Part shown: piece after piece, positions 32,050-41,095 of the stretch
Numbering within the stretch: the first letter of the stretch is position 1
Layout: each line of letters starts with the position of its first letter
NCBI RefSeq assembly: GCF_900105195.1
Contig: NZ_FNRX01000002.1
Coordinates: forward strand, 3,100,001-3,164,000
From: Rhodococcus pyridinivorans
GTDB taxonomy: Bacteria; Actinomycetota; Actinomycetes; Mycobacteriales; Mycobacteriaceae
Reading direction: 5' to 3'
Length of the DNA stretch: 64,000 nt
The notes under the pieces: model-generated
What the model was told of the DNA's origin: nothing
What the model saw: only the letters and a program-made list of their open reading frames with translations
Database searches by the model: none
Made by a program: the position numbers and the translations under genes

Positions 32050-33015
32050 ATGCACGCAATCGAAGTGGCACAGCACGGAGGCCCCGACGTCCTCGTCCCC
32101 GTCGAACGACCCGACCCCTCGCCCGGACCGGGTGAGCTGCTGGTTCGCACCGACGCGATCGGCGTCAACTTCATCGACACCTACTTCCGCACCGGCCTCT
32201 ACGGCACGGAGCTGCCGTACATCCCGGGCTCGGAGGGCACGGGCACGGTCGTCGCCCTCGGCGAGGGTGTGCGGGACACGGCGGTAGGCGACCGAGTGTC
32301 GTGGTGCGAGGCACCCGGCTCGTACGCCGAACTGGTCCGCGTCCGCGAGCAGGTCGCCGTGCCGGTCCCGGACTCGGTGCCGGCCGAGCAGGCCGCCTCG
32401 GTCCTCCTGCAGGGCATGACCGCGCACTACCTGCTGAACTCCGTCCACCCGGCACAGCCCGGCGAGACGGTGCTCGTCCACGCAGGTGCCGGTGGTGTGG
32501 GGCTGATCCTGACGCAACTCGCCGTCGCGAAGGGCGTGCGGGTGATCACCACCGTGTCCTCCGACGAGAAGGAGGCCCTGTCGCGGGAGGCCGGCGCCGC
32601 GGAGGTGCTGCGCTACGGCGACGACCTCGCCGAGAAGGTGCGCGAGCTCACCGACGGCGAGGGGGTGGCCGCAGCCTACGACGGTGTCGGTGCCGCGACC
32701 TTCGAGGCGTCGCTCGCGTCCGTCCGTGTGCGCGGCACGGTCGCGCTGTTCGGTGCCGCGAGCGGACCCGTCCCGCCCTTCGACCTGCAGCGGCTGAACC
32801 CGGCGGGTTCGCTGTTCGTCACGCGGCCCACCCTCGTGCACTACACCCGAGACCGCGAGGAGCTGCTGTGGCGGGCGGGCGACGTGCTCGCGGCGCTCGC
32901 CGACGGGTCGCTGAAGCTCCGCGTGGGAGCGAGCTATCCCCTCGCCGAGGCCGCCCGCGCCCACGCCGATCTCGAAGGACGCCGGACCACCGGATCGATC
33001 GTCCTGATCCCGTGA
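32050..33015 (+). CDS. qor: NADPH:quinone oxidoreductase family protein
   Basis: A 321-residue zinc-free medium-chain dehydrogenase. It begins MHAIEVAQHGGPDVLVPVER, with the quinone-reductase blocks GELLVRTDAIGVNFIDTYFR and the NADPH motif VLVHAGAGGVGLILTQLA (about 139-156). LFGAASGPVPPFDLQRLN and LFVTRPTLVHYT complete the family pattern. It likely reduces quinones or related enones with NADPH in the cytoplasm. The ATG at 32050 is supported by the -10 box 7 nt upstream; a GTG at 32041 is possible but would overlap that box. Position next to ctaA and ctaB is conserved in mycobacteria. Confidence 0.92.
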   Translation: MHAIEVAQHGGPDVLVPVERPDPSPGPGELLVRTDAIGVNFIDTYFRTGLYGTELPYIPGSEGTGTVVALGEGVRDTAVGDRVSWCEAPGSYAELVRVREQVAVPVPDSVPAEQAASVLLQGMTAHYLLNSVHPAQPGETVLVHAGAGGVGLILTQLAVAKGVRVITTVSSDEKEALSREAGAAEVLRYGDDLAEKVRELTDGEGVAAAYDGVGAATFEASLASVRVRGTVALFGAASGPVPPFDLQRLNPAGSLFVTRPTLVHYTRDREELLWRAGDVLAALADGSLKLRVGASYPLAEAARAHADLEGRRTTGSIVLIP

Positions 33016-33029
33016 TCTCCGGACCCGGC

Positions 33030-33069
33030 ACGACGAACGCCCCGGCCGCTCGGCCGGGGCGTTCGTCGT
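33030..33069. terminator. Bidirectional terminator between qor and ctaB
   Basis: A perfect 19-bp inverted repeat (33030-33048 with 33051-33069, core GCCCCGGCCG/CGGCCGGGGC) with a 2-nt centre between convergent genes. This is the strongest hairpin in the window. Confidence 0.8.
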
Positions 33070-33079
33070 GAAGCGTGGA

Positions 33080-34057
33080 TCAGAAGTACGAGCCGATCGT
33101 CGGCAGTGCGAGCACGGAGTCGATCGCCAGGCCCAGGCACACCACCGCGAGGTAGTTGTTGGACTGGAGGAACAGCTTGAGCGGCTTGACCGACGCCCCG
33201 CCGCGCACACTGTTGAACAGCTGGTGCGCAACGATCAGGAACCAGGCGCCCGCGAGCAGCGCGACGGCCGCGTAGATCACACCGGCGGCCGGGACGATCA
33301 CCAGCGTCGCGATCACGGTCGCCCAGGTGTAGAGCACGATCTGCTTCGTGACGTGCTGCTCGGTGGCGATGACCGGCAACATCGGCACGCCGGCTGCCTT
33401 GTAGTCCTCCTTGTAACGCATCGCGAGCGCCCAGGTGTGCGGCGGCGTCCAGAAGAAGATGACCAGGAACAACACGATGGGTTCCCAGCTCAGCGAACCC
33501 GTCACGGCGGCCCAGCCGACCATCACGGGCATACATCCGGCAGCCCCGCCCCAGACCACGTTCTGCCAGGTCCGGCGTTTGAGCACCATCGTGTACACGA
33601 GCACGTAGAACGCGATCGTCGCCACGACCAGCAGTCCGGCCAACAGGTTGGCGCGCCACCACAACCACGCGAAGGACGCGATGCCGAGCAGCATGCCGAA
33701 GACGAGGGCGTTGCGTGTCGGCACCGTCTGCCGGGCGAGCGGACGCAACGCCGTGCGTTTCATCACCTTGTCGATGTCGGCGTCGACGACGCAGTTGAGC
33801 GAGTTGGCGCTCGCCGCACCCATCCAGCCGCCGAACAGGGTGCTCAGGATGAGCACGATGTCGACGTTGCCGCGGTCGGCGAACAGCATCGCGGGAATGG
33901 TCGCGACCAGCAGGAGTTCGATCACCCGCGGCTTGGTCAACGCTATGTAGGCGAGGACGGTGCCGGAGATCCGGCCCCACGCGGTGTCGGGGCGCGGGGC
34001 GCTCGGCGCTTCGGGGGCGCCGAAGCCGTGTCCTCCCGGCCGTCGCCCTGCCCGCAC
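33080..34057 (-). CDS. ctaB: Protoheme IX farnesyltransferase (heme O synthase)
   Basis: A 325-residue UbiA-family prenyltransferase with about nine membrane helices. The first Asp-rich motif is [20 protein letters not shown], followed by RPLARQ; the second conserved loop contains [15 protein letters not shown]. It adds a farnesyl group to heme B to give heme O, the substrate of CtaA. I choose the GTG at 34057 because AGGAG lies 5 nt upstream; a GTG ten codons earlier precedes that ribosome site. It is divergent from tkt. Confidence 0.92.
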   Translation of the reverse strand: MRAGRRPGGHGFGAPEAPSAPRPDTAWGRISGTVLAYIALTKPRVIELLLVATIPAMLFADRGNVDIVLILSTLFGGWMGAASANSLNCVVDADIDKVMKRTALRPLARQTVPTRNALVFGMLLGIASFAWLWWRANLLAGLLVVATIAFYVLVYTMVLKRRTWQNVVWGGAAGCMPVMVGWAAVTGSLSWEPIVLFLVIFFWTPPHTWALAMRYKEDYKAAGVPMLPVIATEQHVTKQIVLYTWATVIATLVIVPAAGVIYAAVALLAGAWFLIVAHQLFNSVRGGASVKPLKLFLQSNNYLAVVCLGLAIDSVLALPTIGSYF

Positions 34058-34172
34058 ACTGTCTCCTTGTCCCACGCGGATCCGCACCTTCGTTTCGCCC
34101 GTTCACGGTCGCCCGGTTCCGGACGCTCCTCTACTACGAACGATGGTAGACCGGACCGTTGCCCGGACCGAA

Positions 34173-34201
34173 TCGACCCGTTCGGAGCAGCGCATTAGTC
34201 T
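34173..34201 (+). promoter_or_regulatory. Candidate promoter of the tkt-tal-zwf-opcA-pgl operon
   Basis: TCGACC (34173-34178) and TAGTCT (34196-34201) are separated by 17 bp and resemble -35 and -10 elements. Transcription near 34208 would give a leader of about 60 nt before the tkt GTG. Confidence 0.45.
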
Positions 34202-34269
34202 GAAGTAGCGCGCGGGCCGACTTCCACCCGCCGGGACCCCGTACACCCATGTCAGGAGACTTCAAGCTC

Positions 34270-36372
34270 GTGTCGATCACAGACGAGATCCGCACCCTCA
34301 CCCAGCCTGCGCATCCTGCCGACTGGACCGACCTGGACACCAAGGCCGTCGACACCGCGCGCGTGCTCGCCGCCGACGCCGTGCAGAAGGTCGGAAACGG
34401 GCATCCCGGTACCGCGATGAGCCTCGCTCCCCTCGCGTACACCCTTTTCCAGCGTGTGATGCGCCACGATCCGACCGACCCCGAGTGGGTCGGCCGCGAC
34501 CGCTTCGTGCTCTCGTGCGGACATTCGAGCCTGACGCTGTACACCCAGCTGTACCTGTCCGGCTACGGACTCGAGCTCGCCGACCTCGAAGCGCTGCGCA
34601 CGTGGGGTTCGCTCACCCCGGGCCACCCCGAGTACGGCCACACCGCCGGCGTCGAGATGACCACCGGCCCACTGGGTCAGGGTCTGGCCTCCGCCGTGGG
34701 CATGGCGATGGCCGCCCGCCGCGAGCGCGGTCTGTTCGATCCCGAGGCGCCCGCCGGCTCGAGCCCGTTCGACCACTACGTCTATGTGATCGCGTCCGAC
34801 GGCGACATCGAGGAGGGCGTGACCTCCGAGGCGTCCTCGCTCGCCGGTGTCCAGCAGCTCGGCAACCTGATCGTCTTCTACGACGACAACAAGATCTCCA
34901 TCGAGCACGACACCGCGATCGCTCTCGGTGAGGACGTCTCCAAGCGCTACGAGGCATACGGCTGGCACGTGCAGACCGTCGAGGGCGGCGAGAACGTCAC
35001 CGCCCTGCTCGAGGCCGTCGAGGCCGCGAAGGCGGTCACCGACCGTCCGTCCTTCATCTCCGTCCGCACGATCATCGGCTACCCGGCGCCGACGAAGATG
35101 AACAGCGGCGACGCGCACGGTGCCGCGCTCGGCGTCGACGAGGTCGCCGAGATCAAGAAGATCCTCGGCTTCGACCCCGAGAAGAACTTCGACGTCGACC
35201 CGGCCGTGATCGAGCACGCCCGGCAGGTCGTGACGCGCGGCACCGAGGCACGCGCCGCATGGCAGGCCGACTTCGACGCGTGGGCCGCCCGCGAGCCGCA
35301 GCGCAAGGAACTGTTCGACCGCCTGCACGCCGGTGAGTTCCCGGAGGGCTGGGTCGACGCACTGCCGACCTACGAGCCCACCGAGAGCGGTCCCGCGACC
35401 CGCTCGGCGTCCGGCAAGGCCCTCGCCGCGCTCGGACCGGTACTGCCCGAGCTGTGGGGCGGTTCCGCCGACCTCGCCGGCAGCAACAACACGACGATTC
35501 CCGGTTCCGACTCCTTCGGTCCCGAGTCGATCTCCACGAAGGACTGGAACGCGCAGCCCTACGGACGCACCCTGCACTTCGGCGTCCGCGAACACGCGAT
35601 GGGATCGATCCTCAACGGCATCGCCCTGCACGGCCCGACCCGCCCCTACGGCGGCACCTTCCTCGTCTTCTCCGACTACATGCGGCCCGCGGTGCGTCTC
35701 GCGGCCCTCATGCAGACCCCGGCGATCTACGTGTGGACGCACGATTCGATCGGTCTCGGTGAGGACGGCCCGACGCACCAGCCGATCGAGCACCTCGCGG
35801 CGCTGCGCGCGATCCCGAATCTCGCCGTGATCCGCCCGGCCGACGCCAACGAGACGTCGTTCGCGTGGAAGGCCGCGCTGGAGAACCGCACCGGCCCGAC
35901 CGCTCTGGCGCTGACCCGTCAGAACGTGCCGGTGCTCGAGGGCACGCGGGAGAAGGCCGCCGAGGGTGTCGCCCGCGGTGCCTACATCCTGGCCGAGGCC
36001 TCGTCGGGCACCCCGGAGGTCGTGATCCTCGCGACCGGTTCCGAGGTCCAGCTCGCCGTTGCCGCCCGCGAGACCCTCGAGGCCGACGGTGTGCCCACCC
36101 GCGTCGTCTCCGTGCCGGTGCTCGACCGGTTCCTCGAGCAGGACCAGGCCTACCGCGACGAGGTGCTGCCCCCGTCGGTGCGCGCCCGCGTGTCCGTCGA
36201 GGCCGGTCTCGCGATGCCGTGGTACCGCCTCATCGGCGACGCCGGTGAGCCGGTCTCGCTCGAGCACTACGGCGCCTCCGCCGATTACAAGACCCTGTAC
36301 CGCGAGTTCGGCATCACTGCCGAGGCCGTCGTCGACGCCGCGCGTCGCTCGCTGACCCGAGTGAAGGGATGA
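34270..36372 (+). CDS. tkt: Transketolase
   Basis: A 700-residue thiamine-diphosphate enzyme of the non-oxidative pentose phosphate pathway. It has [20 protein letters not shown] near the N-terminus, the TPP/Mg motif [20 protein letters not shown] through [13 protein letters not shown], and the transketolase motif [20 protein letters not shown]. The GTG at 34270 gives [20 protein letters not shown], in register with other actinobacterial enzymes, and AGGAG lies 11 nt upstream; an ATG 21 nt earlier has no ribosome site. First gene of the pentose phosphate operon. Confidence 0.96.
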   Translation: MSITDEIRTLTQPAHPADWTDLDTKAVDTARVLAADAVQKVGNGHPGTAMSLAPLAYTLFQRVMRHDPTDPEWVGRDRFVLSCGHSSLTLYTQLYLSGYGLELADLEALRTWGSLTPGHPEYGHTAGVEMTTGPLGQGLASAVGMAMAARRERGLFDPEAPAGSSPFDHYVYVIASDGDIEEGVTSEASSLAGVQQLGNLIVFYDDNKISIEHDTAIALGEDVSKRYEAYGWHVQTVEGGENVTALLEAVEAAKAVTDRPSFISVRTIIGYPAPTKMNSGDAHGAALGVDEVAEIKKILGFDPEKNFDVDPAVIEHARQVVTRGTEARAAWQADFDAWAAREPQRKELFDRLHAGEFPEGWVDALPTYEPTESGPATRSASGKALAALGPVLPELWGGSADLAGSNNTTIPGSDSFGPESISTKDWNAQPYGRTLHFGVREHAMGSILNGIALHGPTRPYGGTFLVFSDYMRPAVRLAALMQTPAIYVWTHDSIGLGEDGPTHQPIEHLAALRAIPNLAVIRPADANETSFAWKAALENRTGPTALALTRQNVPVLEGTREKAAEGVARGAYILAEASSGTPEVVILATGSEVQLAVAARETLEADGVPTRVVSVPVLDRFLEQDQAYRDEVLPPSVRARVSVEAGLAMPWYRLIGDAGEPVSLEHYGASADYKTLYREFGITAEAVVDAARRSLTRVKG

Positions 36373-36376
36373 TCCG

Positions 36377-37522
36377 ATGACCCAGCAGACCTCCACGCAG
36401 AACGCTGCGCTGGCCGAACTGTCCGCCCAGGGTGTCTCGGTGTGGCTGGACGACCTGTCCCGCGACCTCATCGACTCCGGCAAGCTCGCCGAGCTCGTCG
36501 CGACCCGCAGTGTCGTGGGTGTGACGACCAACCCGTCGATCTTCCAAGCCGCCCTGTCGAAGGGCCATGCCTACGACGCGCAGATCCGCGATCTCGCCGC
36601 CGCCGGTGCCGACGCCACCGAGGCGATCCGCACCGTCACCACCGACGACGTGCGCGCGGCCTGCGACGTCCTCGCGCCGGTGTTCGAGGCCACGGACGGC
36701 CTCGACGGACGGGTGTCGATCGAGGTCGACCCGCGTCTGGCGCACAAGACGGACGAGACCGTCCAGCAGGCCCTCGAGCTGTGGCGCATCGTCGACCGCC
36801 CGAACCTGTTCATCAAGATCCCGGCGACGATGGCGGGTCTGCCGGCCATCGCCCGGGTGATCGGTGAGGGTGTCAGCGTCAACGTCACGCTGATCTTCTC
36901 GGTCGAGCGCTACGAGCGGGTCATCGAGGCCTACCTCGACGGCCTGACCGCGGCGAAGGCCTCCGGTCACGACCTGTCGAAGATCCGCTCGGTCGCGTCG
37001 TTCTTCGTCTCGCGTGTCGACACCGAGATCGACCCGCGCCTCGAGGAGATCGGCACCGACCGGGCGCTGGCTCTGCGTGGCAAGGCCGGTCTCGCCAACG
37101 CGCGGCTCGCGTACGGCGCGTACCAGCGCGCGTTCGAGGGCGGGACGCGGTTCGAGCAGCTCGCCGAGGCGGGTGCCGTTCCCCAGCGTGCGTTGTGGGC
37201 GTCGACGGGTGTGAAGAACCCCGATTACCCCGACACCCTCTACGTCACCGAGTTGGTCGCGCCGAACACCGTGAACACGATGCCGGAGAAGACCCTCGAG
37301 GCCGTGGCCGACCACGGTGAGGTCACGGGCGACACCGTCACCCGCAACATCGCCTCCTCCCAGCAGGTCTTCGACGCGCTGGCATCGGTCGGTGTGGATC
37401 TTCCCGACGTCTTCCGCAAGCTCGAGGACGAGGGTGTGGAGAAGTTCGTCGTGGCGTGGAAGGACCTGCTCGCGGCGACGGCGGAACAGCTCGCGGCTCA
37501 CGCGCCGGGCGCGGAGGGCTGA
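36377..37522 (+). CDS. tal: Transaldolase
   Basis: A 381-residue class I aldolase, the long actinobacterial transaldolase type. It transfers a dihydroxyacetone unit between sugar phosphates. The early motif [20 protein letters not shown] is followed by [20 protein letters not shown]; the Schiff-base Lys lies in [16 protein letters not shown] (about residues 144-159). [20 protein letters not shown] and [16 protein letters not shown] are also typical. It starts 4 bp after the tkt stop and ends 2 bp before zwf. Confidence 0.96.
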   Translation: MTQQTSTQNAALAELSAQGVSVWLDDLSRDLIDSGKLAELVATRSVVGVTTNPSIFQAALSKGHAYDAQIRDLAAAGADATEAIRTVTTDDVRAACDVLAPVFEATDGLDGRVSIEVDPRLAHKTDETVQQALELWRIVDRPNLFIKIPATMAGLPAIARVIGEGVSVNVTLIFSVERYERVIEAYLDGLTAAKASGHDLSKIRSVASFFVSRVDTEIDPRLEEIGTDRALALRGKAGLANARLAYGAYQRAFEGGTRFEQLAEAGAVPQRALWASTGVKNPDYPDTLYVTELVAPNTVNTMPEKTLEAVADHGEVTGDTVTRNIASSQQVFDALASVGVDLPDVFRKLEDEGVEKFVVAWKDLLAATAEQLAAHAPGAEG

Positions 37523-37524
37523 AC

Positions 37525-39066
37525 GTGCCCGAATCCGGTGCGGCGGAGTGGGTGAATCCGCTCCGGGACAACAGAGATCGCAGACTGCCCCGTATCGCCG
37601 GCCCGTGCGCGCTGGTGATCTTCGGCGTGACCGGCGATCTGGCCCGGCGCAAGTTGATGCCCGCCGTCTACGATCTCGCCAACCGCGGCCTCCTGCCGCC
37701 CGGATTCGCGCTCGTCGGTTTCGCCCGGAGGGATTGGGCCGACGAGGACTTCGGTCAGGTGGTCCACGACGCGGTGCGTGAGCATTCGCGTACCCCCTTT
37801 CGCGAGGAGGTCTGGCAGCGCCTCGCGGAGGGGATCCGCTTCGTGCAGGGCACCTTCGACGACGATGCGGCGTTCGCGGAGCTCGCGACGACCCTCGAGA
37901 AGCTCGACCGCGAACGCGGTACGGGTGGCAACCACGCGTTCTACCTGTCGGTTCCCCCGGACGCCTTCCCCGTGGTGTGCGGGCAGCTGTCGCGTTCGGG
38001 TCTGGCCGCGGAACGCGGCGGCTCGTGGAGCCGCGTCGTGATCGAGAAGCCGTTCGGGCACGACCTCGAGAGTGCGCGCGAGCTCAATTCGGTTGTCGGT
38101 GAGGTGTTCTCCGAGGAATCCGTCTTCCGCATCGATCACTATCTCGGCAAGGAGACGGTCCAGAACATCCTCGCGTTGCGTTTCGCGAACCAGATGTTCG
38201 AGCCGGTGTGGAACGCGCACTACGTCGACCACGTGCAGATCACGATGGCCGAGGACATCGGCCTCGGTGGTCGCGCCGGCTACTACGACGGCATCGGCGC
38301 GGCCCGCGACGTCATCCAGAACCATCTCCTGCAGCTGCTCGCCTTCACCGCGATGGAGGAACCGGTGAGCTTCGCGGCGTCGGAGCTGCACGCGGAGAAG
38401 ATCAAGGTGCTGTCGGCGACCCGGCCGGCGGAGCCGTTCGACGAGACCACCGCGCGCGGCCAGTACGCATCCGGCTGGCAGGGCGGCGAGAAGGTCGTCG
38501 GACTGCTCGAGGAGAAGGGTTTCGCGGCGGATTCGACCACCGAGACGTACGCGGCCATCACCCTCGAGGTCGACACCCGCCGCTGGGCGGGTGTGCCCTT
38601 CTACCTGCGCACCGGCAAGCGCCTCGGCCGCCGCGTCACCGAGATCGCGGTGGTCTTCAAGCGGGCCCCGCACCTGCCGTTCGACAAGACCATGACCGAG
38701 GAGCTCGGTCAGAACGCGTTGGTGATCCGCGTGCAGCCCGACGAGGGCATCACGATGCGCTTCGGGTCGAAGGTGCCCGGCTCCGAGATGGAGGTCCGGG
38801 ACGTGAACATGGACTTCAGTTACGGCCAGGCATTCACGGTCTCCTCCCCCGAGGCCTACGAGCGCCTGATCCTCGACGTGCTCCTCGGCGTCCCGTCACT
38901 GTTCCCGGTGGACGAGGAAGTCGAATTGTCCTGGAAGATCCTCGATCCGGTGCTCGAGCACTGGGCGGCGAACGGGCGACCGGAACCCTACGAGTCCGGC
39001 ACCTGGGGTCCGCAATCGGCCGACGAGATGCTGCGGCGTACCGGCCGGGAATGGAGGCGTCCGTGA
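37525..39066 (+). CDS. zwf: Glucose-6-phosphate dehydrogenase
   Basis: A 513-residue enzyme for the first oxidative pentose phosphate step, making NADPH. The cofactor motif is VIFGVTGDLARRKLMPA (about 29-45), and the substrate/catalytic motif RIDHYLGKETVQNILALRF contains the conserved His. GGRAGYYDGIGAARDVIQNH and RTGKRLGRRVTEI are present. The GTG at 37525 has GGAGG 7 nt upstream. It overlaps opcA by 4 nt. It corresponds to zwf2 of M. tuberculosis, which requires OpcA for full activity. Confidence 0.96.
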   Translation: MPESGAAEWVNPLRDNRDRRLPRIAGPCALVIFGVTGDLARRKLMPAVYDLANRGLLPPGFALVGFARRDWADEDFGQVVHDAVREHSRTPFREEVWQRLAEGIRFVQGTFDDDAAFAELATTLEKLDRERGTGGNHAFYLSVPPDAFPVVCGQLSRSGLAAERGGSWSRVVIEKPFGHDLESARELNSVVGEVFSEESVFRIDHYLGKETVQNILALRFANQMFEPVWNAHYVDHVQITMAEDIGLGGRAGYYDGIGAARDVIQNHLLQLLAFTAMEEPVSFAASELHAEKIKVLSATRPAEPFDETTARGQYASGWQGGEKVVGLLEEKGFAADSTTETYAAITLEVDTRRWAGVPFYLRTGKRLGRRVTEIAVVFKRAPHLPFDKTMTEELGQNALVIRVQPDEGITMRFGSKVPGSEMEVRDVNMDFSYGQAFTVSSPEAYERLILDVLLGVPSLFPVDEEVELSWKILDPVLEHWAANGRPEPYESGTWGPQSADEMLRRTGREWRRP

Positions 39067-39971
39067 GGCTCCAGTTGCGCAACACCTCCGCGAATGCCAT
39101 CAGTCGCAAGCTGGTGGAGCTGCGACGGTCGAGTGGAATGGTCACGCAGGGCCGTGTTCTCACGTTCATCGTGTGCGCCGGCGACGCGCGAGGCCTCGAC
39201 GCCGCGATCACGGCCGCCACCGAGGCGTCGAAGGAACATCCCTGCCGCGTCATCGTCGTCGGTCGCGGACGACAGGACGGTCCGTCGCGGCTCGACGCGG
39301 AGATCCGGGTCGCCGGTGAAGCGGGTGCCTCCGAGGCATTGATCCTCGCCCTGCACGGCGAACTCGGTGAACATCAGGAATCGGTCGTGGTGCCTTTCCT
39401 CCTTCCGGACACCCCCGTCGTCGCGTGGTGGCCCAACCAGGCCCCCGCGGTCCCGGCCGAGGACCCGGTGGGTCGTCTCGCCGTCCGCCGCATCACCGAC
39501 GTGACCAACTCCGACGACCCGCGTGCCGATCTCGCGACCCGCCTGTCCGGTTACCGGCCGGGCGACACGGATCTGGCCTGGGCCCGCATCACCTACTGGC
39601 GGGCGCTGCTGGTCTCGGCACTCGATCAGCCGCCCTACGAGCCAGTGCTCTCGGCACGCGTGTCGGGGCTGCGGACCGAACCGGCCGTCGATCTGATCGC
39701 GGGGTGGCTCGCGAGCCGTCTCGACTGCCCCGTCGAGCGATCCGTCGGCGAGCTGAGGGTGGAACTGCGCACGGCGTCGCAGACGATCGCCCTGGAACGC
39801 CCGCAGGAAGGTCGCGTGGCGACCCTCGAACGCACCCACAAGCCCGATTCGCTGATCAGCCTGGCGCGCCGGAACTCGGCCGAATGTCTCGCCGAGGAAC
39901 TGCGTCGCCTCGATCCCGACGAAGTCTACGAAGCCGCGTTGTCGGCCCTGCCGAAGGTGGATTATGTCTGA
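39063..39971 (+). CDS. opcA: OpcA, glucose-6-phosphate dehydrogenase assembly protein
   Basis: A 302-residue protein of the OpcA family, which binds and activates or assembles glucose-6-phosphate dehydrogenase in actinobacteria and cyanobacteria. It begins MRLQLRNTSANAISRKLVEL. Conserved blocks include RVLTFIVCAGDARGLDAAI, LLPDTPVVAWWPNQAPAVPA and LAWARITYWRALLVSALDQP. The GTG overlaps the zwf stop (GTGA) and its own end overlaps pgl by 8 nt, so zwf-opcA-pgl are translationally coupled. Confidence 0.94.
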   Translation: MRLQLRNTSANAISRKLVELRRSSGMVTQGRVLTFIVCAGDARGLDAAITAATEASKEHPCRVIVVGRGRQDGPSRLDAEIRVAGEAGASEALILALHGELGEHQESVVVPFLLPDTPVVAWWPNQAPAVPAEDPVGRLAVRRITDVTNSDDPRADLATRLSGYRPGDTDLAWARITYWRALLVSALDQPPYEPVLSARVSGLRTEPAVDLIAGWLASRLDCPVERSVGELRVELRTASQTIALERPQEGRVATLERTHKPDSLISLARRNSAECLAEELRRLDPDEVYEAALSALPKVDYV

Positions 39972-40725
39972 CACGGCCCGCACTCCGTCCGAGATCCGGT
40001 GTTTCGCCGACGCCGACGAGGTCGCCCGCGCCGCGGCGTCCGCCTTCGTCGATGCCGTCGTCGCCGCGCAGCGCGAGCGGGTGCAGGCCCACGTCGTGCT
40101 CACCGGCGGCGGTACCGGTATCGCGATGCTCGAGCACGTGCGTCGCGACCAGGGCGCCATCGACTGGTCGGCGGTGAACGTCTACTTCGGCGACGAGCGT
40201 TTCCTGCCGCCCGGCGATCCGGATCGCAACGAGGTGCAGGCCCGTGGGGCTCTGCTCGACCACGTGCCGATCGACCCGGCACGCATCCACACCATGCCGG
40301 CGCTCGGCGAGGACGGGTGCAGCACACCGGAGGACTCGGCCCAGCGGTACGCCGAACTCCTCGCGGCGCACTCCCCCGACGGCACCGTGCCGGTCTTCGA
40401 CGTGCACCTGCTCGGCATGGGCGGTGAGGGACACATCAATTCGCTGTTCCCCCACACCGACGCGGTGCGCGAGTCGGAGCGTTTCGTGGTGGGTGTCGAC
40501 GACTCCCCGAAGCCGCCGCCGGCCCGGGTGACGCTGACGCTGCCCGCCGTGCAGCGGGCGCGGCAGGTCTGGTTGCTGGTCACCGGTGCCGCCAAGGCGG
40601 AGGCCGTCGCGGCGGCCGTGGGCGGTGCCGCACCGGAGGACTTCCCGTCCGCGGGCGCCCACGGCACCGAACGCACCGTGTGGTTCCTCGATCCGGCTGC
40701 CGCAGAGCAACTCCCGGCGCAGTGA
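39964..40725 (+). CDS. pgl: 6-phosphogluconolactonase
   Basis: A 253-residue DevB-type lactonase that hydrolyses 6-phosphogluconolactone. It shows HVVLTGGGTGIAMLEHV (about 43-59), the VNVYFGDERFLPPGDPDRNE phosphate-binding block and the catalytic-site motif LLGMGGEGHINSLFPHT. Its start overlaps the end of opcA by 8 nt. Last gene of the pentose phosphate operon; a hairpin lies 10 bp downstream. Confidence 0.95.
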   Translation: MSDTARTPSEIRCFADADEVARAAASAFVDAVVAAQRERVQAHVVLTGGGTGIAMLEHVRRDQGAIDWSAVNVYFGDERFLPPGDPDRNEVQARGALLDHVPIDPARIHTMPALGEDGCSTPEDSAQRYAELLAAHSPDGTVPVFDVHLLGMGGEGHINSLFPHTDAVRESERFVVGVDDSPKPPPARVTLTLPAVQRARQVWLLVTGAAKAEAVAAAVGGAAPEDFPSAGAHGTERTVWFLDPAAAEQLPAQ

Positions 40726-40734
40726 CCGGGCGGA

Positions 40735-40752
40735 GCGTCGGGAGTCCGACGC
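40735..40752 (+). terminator. Terminator of the pentose phosphate operon
   Basis: GCGTCGG-GAGT-CCGACGC is a perfect 7-bp stem with a 4-nt loop, 10 bp after the pgl stop. No U-tract. Confidence 0.6.
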
Positions 40753-40772
40753 CGTGATCGGCGATCCGGCCG

Positions 40773-40973
40773 TCATGCGCCCGCGCCGTCGAAGTCGGGA
40801 TCGTCGGCGTCGTCCGTCTCCACACGGCGCCCCTCCGAAGTACCGGCGGTGTCGCCGTCGTCGACACCGGTTCGCACACACCGCATCCGATTCATCGATC
40901 GCGGACCTGCCGTCGAGCGCAGTGCGCGCAACGGTGATCGGCCCGGGACACATCGCACCGTTCGTGGGTCCAT
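40773..40973 (-). CDS. Possible small acidic-tailed protein
   Basis: A 66-codon reading frame with an ATG preceded by a strong GGGAGGAG ribosome site 9 nt upstream. The N-terminal half is Arg-rich with several codons ending in A, unlike real genes here. The C-terminal half (GVDDGDTAGTSEGRRVE, then TDDADDPDFDGAGA) has normal codon use and is acidic. It may be a remnant or a genuine short gene; no family is recognised. Confidence 0.3.
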   Translation of the reverse strand: MDPRTVRCVPGRSPLRALRSTAGPRSMNRMRCVRTGVDDGDTAGTSEGRRVETDDADDPDFDGAGA

Positions 40974-41095
40974 GCCGGTGAGCTCCTCCCGTCGTGGACC
41001 GTTGTCGTCACGGCCCTCTGTCTCGTTCGACGCGCCGGGACGCCCGACGGTTCCACTCGGGACGAAATCGGCCGGTCCGATCCGGGATCGAGCGG

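Larger units (their letters stand above)
40726..41095. other. Intergenic stretch between pgl and the GMC gene
   Basis: A 370-bp gap at the left edge of the block that breaks mycobacterial gene order. It holds the pgl terminator and one weakly supported small ORF on the minus strand (40773-40973). Nothing else was recognised. Confidence 0.5.

Noticed and set aside
34252..36531. Long antisense frame over tkt
   Set aside because: A shadow of the transketolase gene; no ribosome site and no domain.
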